Shown here piece after piece: positions 43,590 to 52,092 of a stretch of DNA of 64,000 nt; position 1 is the first letter of the stretch; the number at the start of each line of letters is the position of its first letter. Where the stretch lies: assembly GCF_009296025.1 (NCBI RefSeq), contig NZ_CP045178.1, positions 2,976,001-3,040,000 of the forward strand, in the 5' to 3' direction. The DNA is from Streptomyces tsukubensis (GTDB taxonomy: Bacteria > Actinomycetota > Actinomycetes > Streptomycetales > Streptomycetaceae). The notes under the pieces are model-generated. The model was not told the origin of the DNA. It did not search any database and worked only from the letters and a program-made list of their open reading frames with translations. The position numbers were made by a program, and so were the translations under genes.

Positions 43590-44189
43590 TCAGAACTTGA
43601 CGTCCGAGCAGGCGTAGAAGGCGTTGCCCGTGTCGGCGATGTTCCAGACGGCGAGGATGACGTGGTGGCCCGTCTTGCCGCTGGGCATGGGGCCGGTGTG
43701 CGAGAGCGTCGCCGGCGGCTGGGCGTTGTTGTACGGGACGGTGAAGAAGGGCTGCGATTCGAGCGATGCCCTGGTCAGGGGCTTGCTCTGGTCCCAGCCG
43801 TTCTTGGTGATGTAGTAGCGGAAGTCGGTCGTGGAGTGCCTGGCGGTGAACTGCCAGCGGAAGGTGTAGTTCTTCCCTCCGGTGACCGAGGTCGTGGGCC
43901 ACTCGGCCCCGCCCGGCGTCTTGGCGCCGTCGAGCGCGCCGAAGGTGCTGTGCCCCGCCGAGCAGATCTTTCCGTCGGCGGGCCCCGCTCCGGGGAAGCC
44001 CTTGGGGCCCTCGACGCTCTGGGGCTCCCACTGGATGGCGCCGCAGCCGCCGACAGTGCCGTTGGCACAGAGCTTCTGGCGGCTGACGGGGAGGTCGGTG
44101 TAGCCGTGGCTGCTCGCGCCGCCGGCCGACAGCGCGAGTGCGCCGAAGGTGACGAGGCCGAGCGTGGTGGCGTAGATCTTCTTTCGCAT
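43590..44189 (-). CDS. lpmP: Secreted AA10 lytic polysaccharide monooxygenase
   Basis: A 199-residue copper enzyme. After signal peptide MRKKIYATTLG...GGASS the mature protein starts HGYTDLPVSRQ, so His 28 is the first copper ligand; the second His is in FTARHSTTDF and the axial Phe in NAFYAC. Conserved GHHVILAVWNIADT is present. It oxidatively cleaves chitin or cellulose-like glycan. In S. coelicolor/lividans LpmP belongs to the cslA/glxA locus, and the same neighbours lie downstream here. AGGAG precedes ATG 44189. A DasR-like operator is 50 bases upstream, hinting at N-acetylglucosamine control. Confidence 0.85.
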   Translation of the reverse strand: MRKKIYATTLGLVTFGALALSAGGASSHGYTDLPVSRQKLCANGTVGGCGAIQWEPQSVEGPKGFPGAGPADGKICSAGHSTFGALDGAKTPGGAEWPTTSVTGGKNYTFRWQFTARHSTTDFRYYITKNGWDQSKPLTRASLESQPFFTVPYNNAQPPATLSHTGPMPSGKTGHHVILAVWNIADTGNAFYACSDVKF

Positions 44190-44235
44190 GCTGCCGCTCC
44201 TGGAGAACGTGGGGTGTTCCGTGAAGGGTGCGCAG

Positions 44236-44251
44236 TGCGGTCTAGACCAAC
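44236..44251. promoter_or_regulatory. DasR-responsive element (dre)-like palindrome
   Basis: The core GGTCTAGACCA at 44239-44249 matches 11 of the 12 central bases of the dre consensus TGGTCTAGACCA, and 12 of 16 overall. It lies 47-62 bases upstream of the LPMO start, a typical repressor position. DasR controls chitin-related genes in Streptomyces. Confidence 0.65.
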
Positions 44252-44306
44252 GCATAGAGTAGAAGCGGACGTTGAGCATGTCCATGGCCGTGTCCATACC
44301 CGTTCT

Positions 44307-44321
44307 CCTGAACTGTTCAGG
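44307..44321. promoter_or_regulatory. Short palindrome CCTGAACTGTTCAGG
   Basis: Perfect 6-bp arms around CTG, between the LPMO promoter and the stop of the SPFH gene. Could be an operator or a weak terminator for the gene at 44345. Confidence 0.35.
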
Positions 44322-44344
44322 ACAGGTGCGGAGCGGGGCCAGGG

Positions 44345-45655
44345 CTACCCCTGTCCGAGGCGACCCGCGCAGTAGGCGACCGTCAGCTCCTTCACCAGGT
44401 CCCGGTGCTCGTACTCGTCCAGTTCGACCAGGCCGCGCGCGGTCAGCCGGGTGACCGTCTCCTCGACCGAGTCGAGCGCGCCGCCGATCAGCGCGCCCCT
44501 GTGCAGGGCGTCCAGTTCGGCGACCTGGCCCCTGCGCAGCGCGGCCTCGACCTCCGGGGCGTACGCGATCCGTACGGGGCGCGCGGAGAAGACCTCGATC
44601 CCCACCGGCTCCGCGTCCGCCGCCACGCGCTCGGTCAGCGCGTCCCCCACCGCCTCCGGATCCCCCACCACCCCTGTGCCACCCCGCACCTCACCCGTAC
44701 CTCGCGCCTCACTCGCGCCTCGCACCACTTCTGTGTCTTGCACCACTCCTGTTTCCCGTGCCACTCCTGTGCCCCGCACCACTCCTGTGCCCCGCACCAC
44801 TCCTGTGCCTCGTGCCACTCCTGTGCCCCGCGCCACTGCCGTGTTCGAGGCGGGCGCGTCCGGCGCGAAGGTCCCGGCGGAGGACAGCGTCGGGACCTGG
44901 GCCCCGCCGTGCGGGCGGCGCGAGAGGACGCCCACCACGGCGGCCTCCACGCACTCCCGCAGGTACTCGGCGTGATCGTCGACGGCGAGGGCCGCCCGCG
45001 CGGTGTCCTTGATCCGCCAGACGACCAGGACCACCACTCCGAGCTCCACACCTCTCGCGTCCACCGCGTGGATCGGTTCGCTGCGCCAGTGACGCAGCCG
45101 CACGTCCATCGGGCGTCGGCGCGGGAGAGGGCTGACCCACAGCAGGCCGGTGCGCCGGACCGTGCCCCGGTAGCGGCCCGCCTGGGTGAGTACGAGCGCG
45201 GAGCCGACCCGTCCCCTGGTGATCCCCGCGAAGGCGAGGAGTGCGAGCGCGCCCCACAGCGCGAACGCGGCACAGTGCGCGGGGCCGAGCCCCGCACCGC
45301 CCTCCATCGCCAGGGCGCCCGGCAGGACCAACACCCTTACCGCGTACGGCGGCAGGGCACCCGTACCCGCGAGCGCCGCGAGAGCCACCCAGGCCGCGCC
45401 CGCCCCCGCGAGGAGCGCCACCCAGCCGGGCAGTGAAGGGCCTGGCCGCTCCACGAGCCGGGGGTCGGCGCCAGGGAAGCGGGGCGGCGCACTCCGTGGA
45501 CGCGCCGGGGGCACGACCGGCGGATGCTCCAGCGCGCCGGGCGGCTGCCCCGAGGCGTCGGCCGGGCGTGGGGCGGCCACTCCCGCTCCGCCCACCTCGT
45601 CCGCACCTTCGGCCCCGTACTTCGGCGCGGCGCTCCCGTGTGTGGTGGTGGTCAT
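44345..45655 (-). CDS. SPFH/band 7-type membrane protein with Arg-Gly-Thr repeat
   Basis: A 436-residue protein. A 70-residue disordered N-terminus is followed by two hydrophobic segments (GWVALLAGAGAAWVALAALA; CAAFALWGALALLAFAGI) and a prohibitin-like domain (RTGLLWVSPLPRR, VVVLVVWRIKDTARAAL, LTERVAADAEPVGIEVFSAR). A tandem repeat (VARGTG/VVRGTG) interrupts the SPFH domain. The protein lies in the membrane and might organise microdomains near the CslA machinery. It follows the NlpC/P60-like gene leftward, 60 bases later. ATG 45655 has GGAA upstream. Confidence 0.75.
   Translation of the reverse strand: MTTTTHGSAAPKYGAEGADEVGGAGVAAPRPADASGQPPGALEHPPVVPPARPRSAPPRFPGADPRLVERPGPSLPGWVALLAGAGAAWVALAALAGTGALPPYAVRVLVLPGALAMEGGAGLGPAHCAAFALWGALALLAFAGITRGRVGSALVLTQAGRYRGTVRRTGLLWVSPLPRRRPMDVRLRHWRSEPIHAVDARGVELGVVVLVVWRIKDTARAALAVDDHAEYLRECVEAAVVGVLSRRPHGGAQVPTLSSAGTFAPDAPASNTAVARGTGVARGTGVVRGTGVVRGTGVARETGVVQDTEVVRGASEARGTGEVRGGTGVVGDPEAVGDALTERVAADAEPVGIEVFSARPVRIAYAPEVEAALRRGQVAELDALHRGALIGGALDSVEETVTRLTARGLVELDEYEHRDLVKELTVAYCAGRLGQG
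44725..44832. repeat. 18-nt tandem repeat, six units, inside the SPFH gene
   Basis: Six units of CCACTCCTGTGCCCCGCA and variants; the coding strand gives six-residue (V)ARGTGV repeats. Flanking partial units extend it both ways. Confidence 0.85.
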
Positions 45656-45719
45656 CCGTATTCCTTTTCCTTCCTCGTCCTCTCGGCCCCTCCGGCACGG
45701 GTTCGCCTCGCGCCCGGCC

Positions 45720-47198
45720 TCACGAGAAGAGGCGCCGCCACGTCTCGGCGCCCGGATAGCCGTCGGCGGCCTTGCCGCGCCAGCCCTGGGCCCGCTGGAA
45801 CGCCTGGACGTTGCGCCGGTCGGCCTCCGACCAACGCGGTCCGGGGCCGTTCGTGTAGTACTTGCCGAACCCCTTCTTGACCAGGCGTTTTCCGAGTTGG
45901 GTGACGTACTCGTTGGACTGACCCGGGCGGAACTTCGCGGCGCCGGGGAAGGGCGGGACAGCCCCGGGCTTGCCCGAGGAGGGCTTCCCTGACGCCCCTT
46001 CCGATGTCCCCGTCCGCAGATACTTGTAGCGATAGGGGAGGTAACTGGACGAGTTGCTCCAGTAGGCGTAGGGAGTCGCTTGTCGCCTGGTGCCGGGCGG
46101 TGTCTGCTCATAGGCGAGATATCGCGTACGGCCCGCGTCCTGCCAGCCGCCGAAAATGGTGACGTGCGAGCCTTTCTCCGGGTTGGCCGGGTTATGGAAA
46201 AGCAGAATGTCACCCGGTTGCAGCTTGCTCTTGGTGATACGGACCCCGTACTTCGCGAGGCTTCCCGTCCATTCGTTCGTGCCGAGATTCCAGGCCATCG
46301 AGACAAAGCCTGAGCAGTCCTGCCGATATCCGTCCGGCCAGTACTTGCTCATGCTGTAGGGCACCTTCGCTGCGGTCCACACCTCGGCCCGCGCGATGAT
46401 CTCCTCCCTCGTCGTGACGCGCGGCCCGGCCGAGGGGCCCTGCCCAGCGGGGACGACCGGGTTGCCGTACAGGGGGCTCGTCCTGCCCTGCGGCGTCCCG
46501 GTACCGCCCTGCGCCACGTCGGTACCGCCCTGCGCCACGTCCGTGCCACCCTTCGGTACGTCGGTGCCGCCCTTCGGTACGTCGGTGCCGTCCGGTGCCG
46601 CGTCGGCGCCGCCAGGCGGTACGGGGCCGGCGGTGGTCCCCGGTGGCCGGCTGCCCGGCCAGACGGGGGCGGGGCCGGTCAGGAGCGCCTCCGTGGCCAC
46701 CCGCGGTCGGTCTTCCGTCCCAGGTCGGGCCCCTACCGCGGGTCGGGCCACCGCTGCGGGTCTCTCGCCCGCCTCCGGTCTCTCGCCCGCCTCCGATCGC
46801 GCTTCCGTCCCTGGTCGCGCGCCCGCATCCGGTCGCGCGCCCGTTCCTGGCTCCGCCTCCGCCGCGGGCCGCTCCGTGGCCCCTGGGCGCTGCCCCACAG
46901 CCCCTGGGCGCTGCCCCACGGCCCCCGCCGGCCGCTCCCCAGCGCCTGGGTGCCACTCCGCGCCCGTCCCTCGCGCGGCGCGCCCCTCTCCCGTGTCGGC
47001 GGCCGAGACCACGGGCCCGCCGCTCAGAACGGTGCCCGCGGCGGCGGCCAGTACGACGGCGCGCCGCACCCCGTGCGCCGCAGGGTGGCCGCCGAGTCTG
47101 ACCGGCAGTGAATGCGGCGCGATCAGCCGTCGGCGTGCACAGCCGGCACAGTCGCACTCTCCAGCGGGGTCGAATTCCACGAAATTCGGCGTCGGCAT
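45720..47198 (-). CDS. NlpC/P60-like cell-wall hydrolase with peptidoglycan-binding domain
   Basis: A 492-residue exported protein. The N-terminus has a Cys-cluster ECDCAGCARRR typical of a Streptomyces group, then a hydrophobic export segment (AVVLAAAAGTVLSG). About 170 residues of Pro/Gly/Ala/Thr linker with several tandem repeats follow. The catalytic domain has DCSGFVSMAW (Cys), GSHVTIFGG (His), and QPGDILLFHN. The C-terminal 80 residues form a PG-binding domain ending AFQRAQGWRGKAADGYPG. It cuts peptidoglycan at the surface. GAGGG precedes ATG 47198. Position next to cslA suggests wall remodelling at hyphal tips. Confidence 0.8.
   Translation of the reverse strand: MPTPNFVEFDPAGECDCAGCARRRLIAPHSLPVRLGGHPAAHGVRRAVVLAAAAGTVLSGGPVVSAADTGEGRAARGTGAEWHPGAGERPAGAVGQRPGAVGQRPGATERPAAEAEPGTGARPDAGARPGTEARSEAGERPEAGERPAAVARPAVGARPGTEDRPRVATEALLTGPAPVWPGSRPPGTTAGPVPPGGADAAPDGTDVPKGGTDVPKGGTDVAQGGTDVAQGGTGTPQGRTSPLYGNPVVPAGQGPSAGPRVTTREEIIARAEVWTAAKVPYSMSKYWPDGYRQDCSGFVSMAWNLGTNEWTGSLAKYGVRITKSKLQPGDILLFHNPANPEKGSHVTIFGGWQDAGRTRYLAYEQTPPGTRRQATPYAYWSNSSSYLPYRYKYLRTGTSEGASGKPSSGKPGAVPPFPGAAKFRPGQSNEYVTQLGKRLVKKGFGKYYTNGPGPRWSEADRRNVQAFQRAQGWRGKAADGYPGAETWRRLFS
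46501..46584. repeat. 21-nt tandem repeat, four units, in the hydrolase linker
   Basis: Four units of GTACCGCCCTGCGCCACGTC(G) type coding GTDVAQG/GTDVPKG; a fifth degenerate unit follows. Confidence 0.85.
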
Positions 47199-47373
47199 GC
47201 GATTTCCCTCACACCTCTGAAATACGTTTTCCAACATCTGCACAAGCGTCAGCTTCGCAACTCATCGCCGATGTCGCATGTTGACGGTCCGAATGATGCA
47301 AGCGCTCCCCGAGGGATCGACTCCGGCCTCTCCGTATGCGGGCGCGCCCCGCCAAGGGGTGCCACCGATGGTT

Positions 47374-47401
47374 CTTGGCACCCCCGGCAATCGGGTAAGG
47401 T
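47374..47401 (+). promoter_or_regulatory. Likely promoter of tRNA-Lys copy 3
   Basis: TTGGCA (-35-like) and TAAGGT (-10-like) separated by about 16 bases, ending about 16 bases before the tRNA. Confidence 0.4.
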
Positions 47402-47416
47402 TCTCGGAGTCGGCAC

Positions 47417-47490
47417 GCGCCGCTAGCTCAGTTGGTTAGAGCAGCTGACTCTTAATCAGCGGGTCCGGGGTTCGAGTCCCTGGCGGCGCA
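47417..47490 (+). tRNA. tRNA-Lys(CTT), copy 3
   Basis: Third identical 74-nt copy with anticodon CTT. It sits between the hydrolase gene and cslA, which diverge around it. Confidence 0.95.
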
Positions 47491-47498
47491 CAGACAGG

Positions 47499-47530
47499 GA
47501 AAAGCCCCCCGCTCTCGCGGGGGGCTTTTC
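47499..47530 (+). terminator. tRNA terminator
   Basis: Perfect 14-bp stem GAAAAGCCCCCCGC / GCGGGGGGCTTTTC with a TCTC loop. Confidence 0.9.
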
Positions 47531-48029
47531 CGTCGCCCTCGACCGGGCCGGCGCCCCGGTTCACATCCCGGTTCACATCCCGGTCCGCGCACCGGTCTCC
47601 GGTGCCCACTCGCGTCGCCGCACGCGATGCCACGAACCCCCTCGTACACCCTTACGGTCACCGAACTCATCACTTGCCCCGATTCGCGCCGATGGCCGGT
47701 AAACACAGTGTTTCACCCTTGCGATCATGACGGGGCCGTAGAACCCTTGGGCAGAGCCGCTGACACCTGACTGGCCAAGTGCTAAAGGGCAGTTGGGCGT
47801 CCGGCCGGTTGCAGGGGGACGCGAGGAGGGGGGCCTCGCTTCGGGAACAGATGTCGGGAGGGGCATCGTGCAACCGCGGCGCCGCCGTTCTGAGTCCTTC
47901 CCCAGGGAGGGTGTGACGGACTCTGCGACGCGCGGCCTGCCTGTGATGCGCCCGGCCCTGGTCGGAGGGGACCTGGTGGGGCGGAAGAACCAACGACCAC
48001 GCGGATTTTCGCGTGCGGGGGGATGACTC
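47531..48029. promoter_or_regulatory. Upstream region of cslA
   Basis: 500 bases with no supported gene. It contains a perfect odd palindrome AAACACAGTGTTT at 47701-47713 and, just before cslA, a GGGGGGATGA ribosome-binding region. A rightward frame from 47793 is open but looks non-coding. Confidence 0.45.
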
Positions 48030-50033
48030 ATGACGTCGACGCCCACTGGCGGGCGACGGGATTTCGACCCGTCCCGGACGACCCAGCTTCGTGTGCCGCA
48101 GCACAGGACCGGCGGATTCCGACGAATAAAGAAGTCGCTCCCGCGCTACGACTACGAGCACTACAGCCGGCTCGCGGGACCACTCACCCAGCCCGAACCG
48201 GGCAAGCCGTACCAAGTGCGCTACCGCACGCTGCTCTCCCAGGAGACACACCGGGTGAGAGCGGCCCTGCTGCTCTGCGCGGCACCACTGCTCTCCCTGG
48301 GTCTGCTCGCCTGGCTGTTGCAGCCCGAGCACTGGACGGAGCGCGACTACCCCACGTACAGCTTCCTTCCTGTACTCGATGTCGTGATGCTCGTCGCGAT
48401 CGGACTCATCGAGTTCTTCCGCTGCATGAACGTGCTGTCCAACGCGCACGCGACACTCGTCGCCCGCGACCCGATCCCGGTGGTGCCCGAGACCGGCACC
48501 CGTGTCGCCTTCCTCACCTCCTTCGTACCGGGCAAGGAGCCGCTGGAGATGGTGACGAAGACCCTGGAGGCCGCGGTCAAACTGCGCCACCGGGGCCTGC
48601 TGCACGTCTGGTTGCTCGACGAGGGTGACGACGCAGAGGTGAAGGCCGTCTGCGAACGGCTCGGTGTGCACCACTTCTCCCGCAAGGGGGTCGCCCGCTG
48701 GAACCAGGCCAAGGGCGCGCACCGGGCGAGAACGAAGCACGGCAACTACAACGCCTGGCTCGACGCGCACGGCGACGGCTACGACTACTTCGCCTCCGTC
48801 GACACCGACCACGTGCCGATGCCCAACTACCTGGAGCGGATGCTGGGTTTCTTCCGCGACCCGGACGTCGGCTTCGTCATCGGCCCGCAGGTGTACGGCA
48901 ATTACGACACGTTCGTCACCAAGGCCGCCGAGTCCCAGCAGTTCCTCTTCCACGCGCTCATCCAGCGCGCGGGCAACGCCTACGGTGCCCCGATGTTCGT
49001 CGGCACCAGCAACGCCGTACGCATCAGGACGCTGAAGCAGATCGGCGGCCTGTACGACTCGATCACCGAGGACATGGCGACGGGTTTCGAGATCCATCGC
49101 GCCAAGAACCCGGTGACGGGGAAGAAGTGGAAGTCGGTCTACACACCGGACGTGCTGGCCGTCGGTGAGGGGCCGAACGCCTGGACGGACTTCTTCACCC
49201 AGCAGCTGCGCTGGTCGAGGGGGACGTACGAGACGATCCTCAAGCAGTTCTGGAAGGCGCCGTTCTCACTGCCCTTCGGGCGGCTCTTCAACTACACGAT
49301 GATGATCATCTTCTACCCGATGTCCGCCATGAACTGGATTCTCGCGGCCATCTCCTGCGCCCTGTTCCTGGGCCTCGGAGCCTCGGGTGTGAACATCGAC
49401 CCGTCGATCTGGCTGATGCTCTACGGCAACGCCTCGGTGCTCCAGATCGGTCTGTACATCTGGAACCGCCGTCACAACGTCTCCCCCCACGAGCCCGAGG
49501 GGTCGGGGGGAGTCGCCGGCATGGTCATGTCCGCGCTGTCGGCGCCGATCTACGCGCGCTCGCTCATGGACGCCGTGCTGCGGCGCAAGAGCAAGTTCGT
49601 GGTGACCCCCAAGGGCGACTCGGCGAGTCCTGACACGCTGATGGGCACCTTCCGGGTGCACCTCTTCTTCATCGTGGTCTTCGGCGGATCGATCGCGGCC
49701 TCCTTCCTCTACGGCCACTCCCATCCGGCGATGCTGATCTGGGCGAGTTTCGCGCTGCTCATCACGGCCGCACCCGTCTTCATCTGGCGCTGGACGATGC
49801 GCCAGGACAGTCGGGACAGGAAGAAGGCACTTCCCGGCGCGGCACCTTCGCACATGCCCGCGCCCGCGCCCGCCGTGCAGGGTCCCCCGGCGCAGCCGAG
49901 GCCGTCGCCACCGCCGCCCCCCGGCGTGCCACCGGGCAGGGGCCCGCACGCGCCGCGGACCAAACCCGCGTGGGCCGCGAGCGAGGAACCCGACCAGACC
50001 ATGCAGATCGCCCTTGGGGGACGTAAGAAATGA
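48030..50033 (+). CDS. cslA: Cellulose-synthase-like glycosyltransferase
   Basis: A 667-residue GT2 membrane protein. Two hydrophobic helices precede the catalytic domain with D/D signature LLDEGDD, SVDTDHVPM (DxD), TEDMATG (acid/base Asp) and QQLRWSRGT (QxxRW), followed by four or more helices and a Pro-rich tail. CslA makes the beta-glucan at hyphal tips needed for aerial growth and attachment, working with GlxA. ATG of glxA overlaps its stop (ATGA), the arrangement known in S. coelicolor and S. lividans. Confidence 0.95.
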   Translation: MTSTPTGGRRDFDPSRTTQLRVPQHRTGGFRRIKKSLPRYDYEHYSRLAGPLTQPEPGKPYQVRYRTLLSQETHRVRAALLLCAAPLLSLGLLAWLLQPEHWTERDYPTYSFLPVLDVVMLVAIGLIEFFRCMNVLSNAHATLVARDPIPVVPETGTRVAFLTSFVPGKEPLEMVTKTLEAAVKLRHRGLLHVWLLDEGDDAEVKAVCERLGVHHFSRKGVARWNQAKGAHRARTKHGNYNAWLDAHGDGYDYFASVDTDHVPMPNYLERMLGFFRDPDVGFVIGPQVYGNYDTFVTKAAESQQFLFHALIQRAGNAYGAPMFVGTSNAVRIRTLKQIGGLYDSITEDMATGFEIHRAKNPVTGKKWKSVYTPDVLAVGEGPNAWTDFFTQQLRWSRGTYETILKQFWKAPFSLPFGRLFNYTMMIIFYPMSAMNWILAAISCALFLGLGASGVNIDPSIWLMLYGNASVLQIGLYIWNRRHNVSPHEPEGSGGVAGMVMSALSAPIYARSLMDAVLRRKSKFVVTPKGDSASPDTLMGTFRVHLFFIVVFGGSIAASFLYGHSHPAMLIWASFALLITAAPVFIWRWTMRQDSRDRKKALPGAAPSHMPAPAPAVQGPPAQPRPSPPPPPGVPPGRGPHAPRTKPAWAASEEPDQTMQIALGGRKK

Positions 50034-51967
50034 AGGACCCTTCCAGCCGGCGCCGCACCCGTCGCATCGCGATAGGCGCGGCGGTCGTCATCGCGCTGGC
50101 CGGGATGAACGGCCCCGCGCTCTACCGGTTCGGGTCGGCCAAGTACCACGACTACAAGATCAACAAGCCTGAGTACAAGGCGGACAACGGCCACTGGGAC
50201 ATGGTCGACATGCCGGACAAGTACCGCCTCAACACGATCCACGCGGCCCTGCTGCACACCGGAAAGGTCCTGCTGGTCGCCGGGTCGGGCAACAACCAGC
50301 AGAACTTCGACGCCAAGAAGTTCGACACCACTCTCTGGGACCCGGTGCGGAACACCTTCAAGAAGATCCACACTCCGAAGGACCTCTTCTGCACGGGCCA
50401 CACGCAGCTCTCCAACGGCAATCTGCTGGTCGCGGGCGGTACCAAGCGGTACGAGAAGCTGAAGGGTGACGTCACCAAGGCCGGCGGCCTGATGATCGTG
50501 CACAACGAGGACCCCGACGAGCCGAAGACGCTGCCCGCGGGGACCCGCTTCTCCGGCAAGAAGAACGGCAAGACCTTCGTATCGAAGGACCCGGTGGTCG
50601 TGGACCGCGCGAAGAAGGTCTTCGACAAGCAGACCGGCAGGTTCCTGCGTACCGATCCGGGCCTCGGCCGTATCTACGTGGAGGCGCAGAAGAGCGGCAG
50701 GAAGTACGAGACGGGCACGCAGGACAACTACCGGGTACCCGGCCTCAAGGGCACCGACAAGCGGAACGTCTACGGCATCGCGCAGAAACTGGCCCTCGAC
50801 AAGAAGGACTTCCAGGGGATCAGGGACGCCTTCGAGTTCGATCCTGTCGCCGAGAAGTACATCAAGGTCGACCCGATGAACGAGGCGCGCTGGTATCCGA
50901 CGCTGACCACGCTCTCCGACGGGCGGGTGCTGAGCCTGTCGGGCCTTGACGAGATCGGCCAGCTCGTGCCGGGCAAGAACGAGGTCTTCGACCCCAAGAC
51001 CCGTAAGTGGAGTTACGTCAAGGGGGTCAGGCAGTTCCCGACGTACCCGGCGATCTTCCTGATGAACAACGGCAAGATGTTCTACTCCGGCTCCAACGCC
51101 GGTTACGGCCCCGACGACGTGGGCCGCGACCCCGGCATCTGGGACGTCGCCGACAACAAGTTCGAGAAGCTCCCCGGGCTGAGCGACCCCGACCGTCTTG
51201 AGACATCGGCGACGGTGCGGCTGCCTCCCGCGCAGGACAACGAGTTCATGGTGGTCGGCGGCGGCGGTGTCGGCGAGTCGGCCAAGTCCAGCAGGAAGAC
51301 CCGCCTGATCGACCTCAAGGCGGCGAACCCGCGGTTCAAGGACGGGCCCGAGCTGGAGAAGGGCACCCGTTACCCGCAGACGTCGATCCTGCCCGACGAC
51401 AGTGTCCTGATCACGGGTGGCTCGGGCGACTACCGGGGGCGCGGGGACTCCAACATCCTCCAGGCCCGGATGTACGACACCGCCAAGAACACGATGCGCA
51501 GGGTGGCCGACCCCCGGGTGGGCCGCAACTACCACTCGGGGTCGCTGCTGCTGCCCGACGGCCGCGTGGTGGTCTTCGGCTCCGACTCGCTCTACGCCGA
51601 CAAGGCCAACACGAAGCCGGGCACGTTCGAGCAGCGCGTGGAGATCTACACACCGCCCTACCTCTACCAGGGCGCGCGCCCGACCCTGGGCAAGGGCCCG
51701 AAGACCCTGAAGCGGGGCGGGACGGCGACCTTCCCCTCCCAACACTCGGCCTCCATCAAGAACGCCAGGCTGATGCGGCCGAGCGCGTCCACGCACGTCA
51801 CGGACATCGACCAGACCTCGGTACGGCTCGACCTGGAGAAGACCGCGAACGGCGTACGGGTGACGGTCCCCAAGGACCGCGACCTGGTGCCCGCCGGCTG
51901 GTACATGCTCTTCGTCACCGACGACCAGGGGACGCCGAGCAAGGGGGTGTGGGTGGACGTGCGGTGA
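50030..51967 (+). CDS. glxA: Mononuclear copper radical oxidase
   Basis: A 645-residue membrane-anchored galactose-oxidase-like enzyme. An N-terminal helix is followed by kelch repeats. The Cys-Tyr cofactor is visible as Cys 121 in LFCTGHTQL and Tyr 289 in ARWYPTL, preceded by Trp 288, with the copper Tyr-His pair in RNYHSGSL (501-502). The last 100 residues form the immunoglobulin-like domain ending GWYMLFVTDDQG. It oxidises glycan hydroxyls made by CslA. Cofactor residue numbers agree with those known for S. lividans GlxA. Confidence 0.95.
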   Translation: MKDPSSRRRTRRIAIGAAVVIALAGMNGPALYRFGSAKYHDYKINKPEYKADNGHWDMVDMPDKYRLNTIHAALLHTGKVLLVAGSGNNQQNFDAKKFDTTLWDPVRNTFKKIHTPKDLFCTGHTQLSNGNLLVAGGTKRYEKLKGDVTKAGGLMIVHNEDPDEPKTLPAGTRFSGKKNGKTFVSKDPVVVDRAKKVFDKQTGRFLRTDPGLGRIYVEAQKSGRKYETGTQDNYRVPGLKGTDKRNVYGIAQKLALDKKDFQGIRDAFEFDPVAEKYIKVDPMNEARWYPTLTTLSDGRVLSLSGLDEIGQLVPGKNEVFDPKTRKWSYVKGVRQFPTYPAIFLMNNGKMFYSGSNAGYGPDDVGRDPGIWDVADNKFEKLPGLSDPDRLETSATVRLPPAQDNEFMVVGGGGVGESAKSSRKTRLIDLKAANPRFKDGPELEKGTRYPQTSILPDDSVLITGGSGDYRGRGDSNILQARMYDTAKNTMRRVADPRVGRNYHSGSLLLPDGRVVVFGSDSLYADKANTKPGTFEQRVEIYTPPYLYQGARPTLGKGPKTLKRGGTATFPSQHSASIKNARLMRPSASTHVTDIDQTSVRLDLEKTANGVRVTVPKDRDLVPAGWYMLFVTDDQGTPSKGVWVDVR

Positions 51968-52092
51968 GGGCTGAGGGCTTCCCCGGCGGGCATCTGCGGG
52001 GCGGGTGGCCGTGGGGCGGGGCGCCAGGGTGGCCGGAGGACGGGTGGCCGGAGGACGGGGCGGCCCCGCGCAGGGCCGTGCGCGCCTCCGCC

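Noticed and set aside
47793..48026. Small rightward frame before cslA
   Set aside because: Arg/Gly-rich, no ribosome binding site, no family; likely leader sequence.
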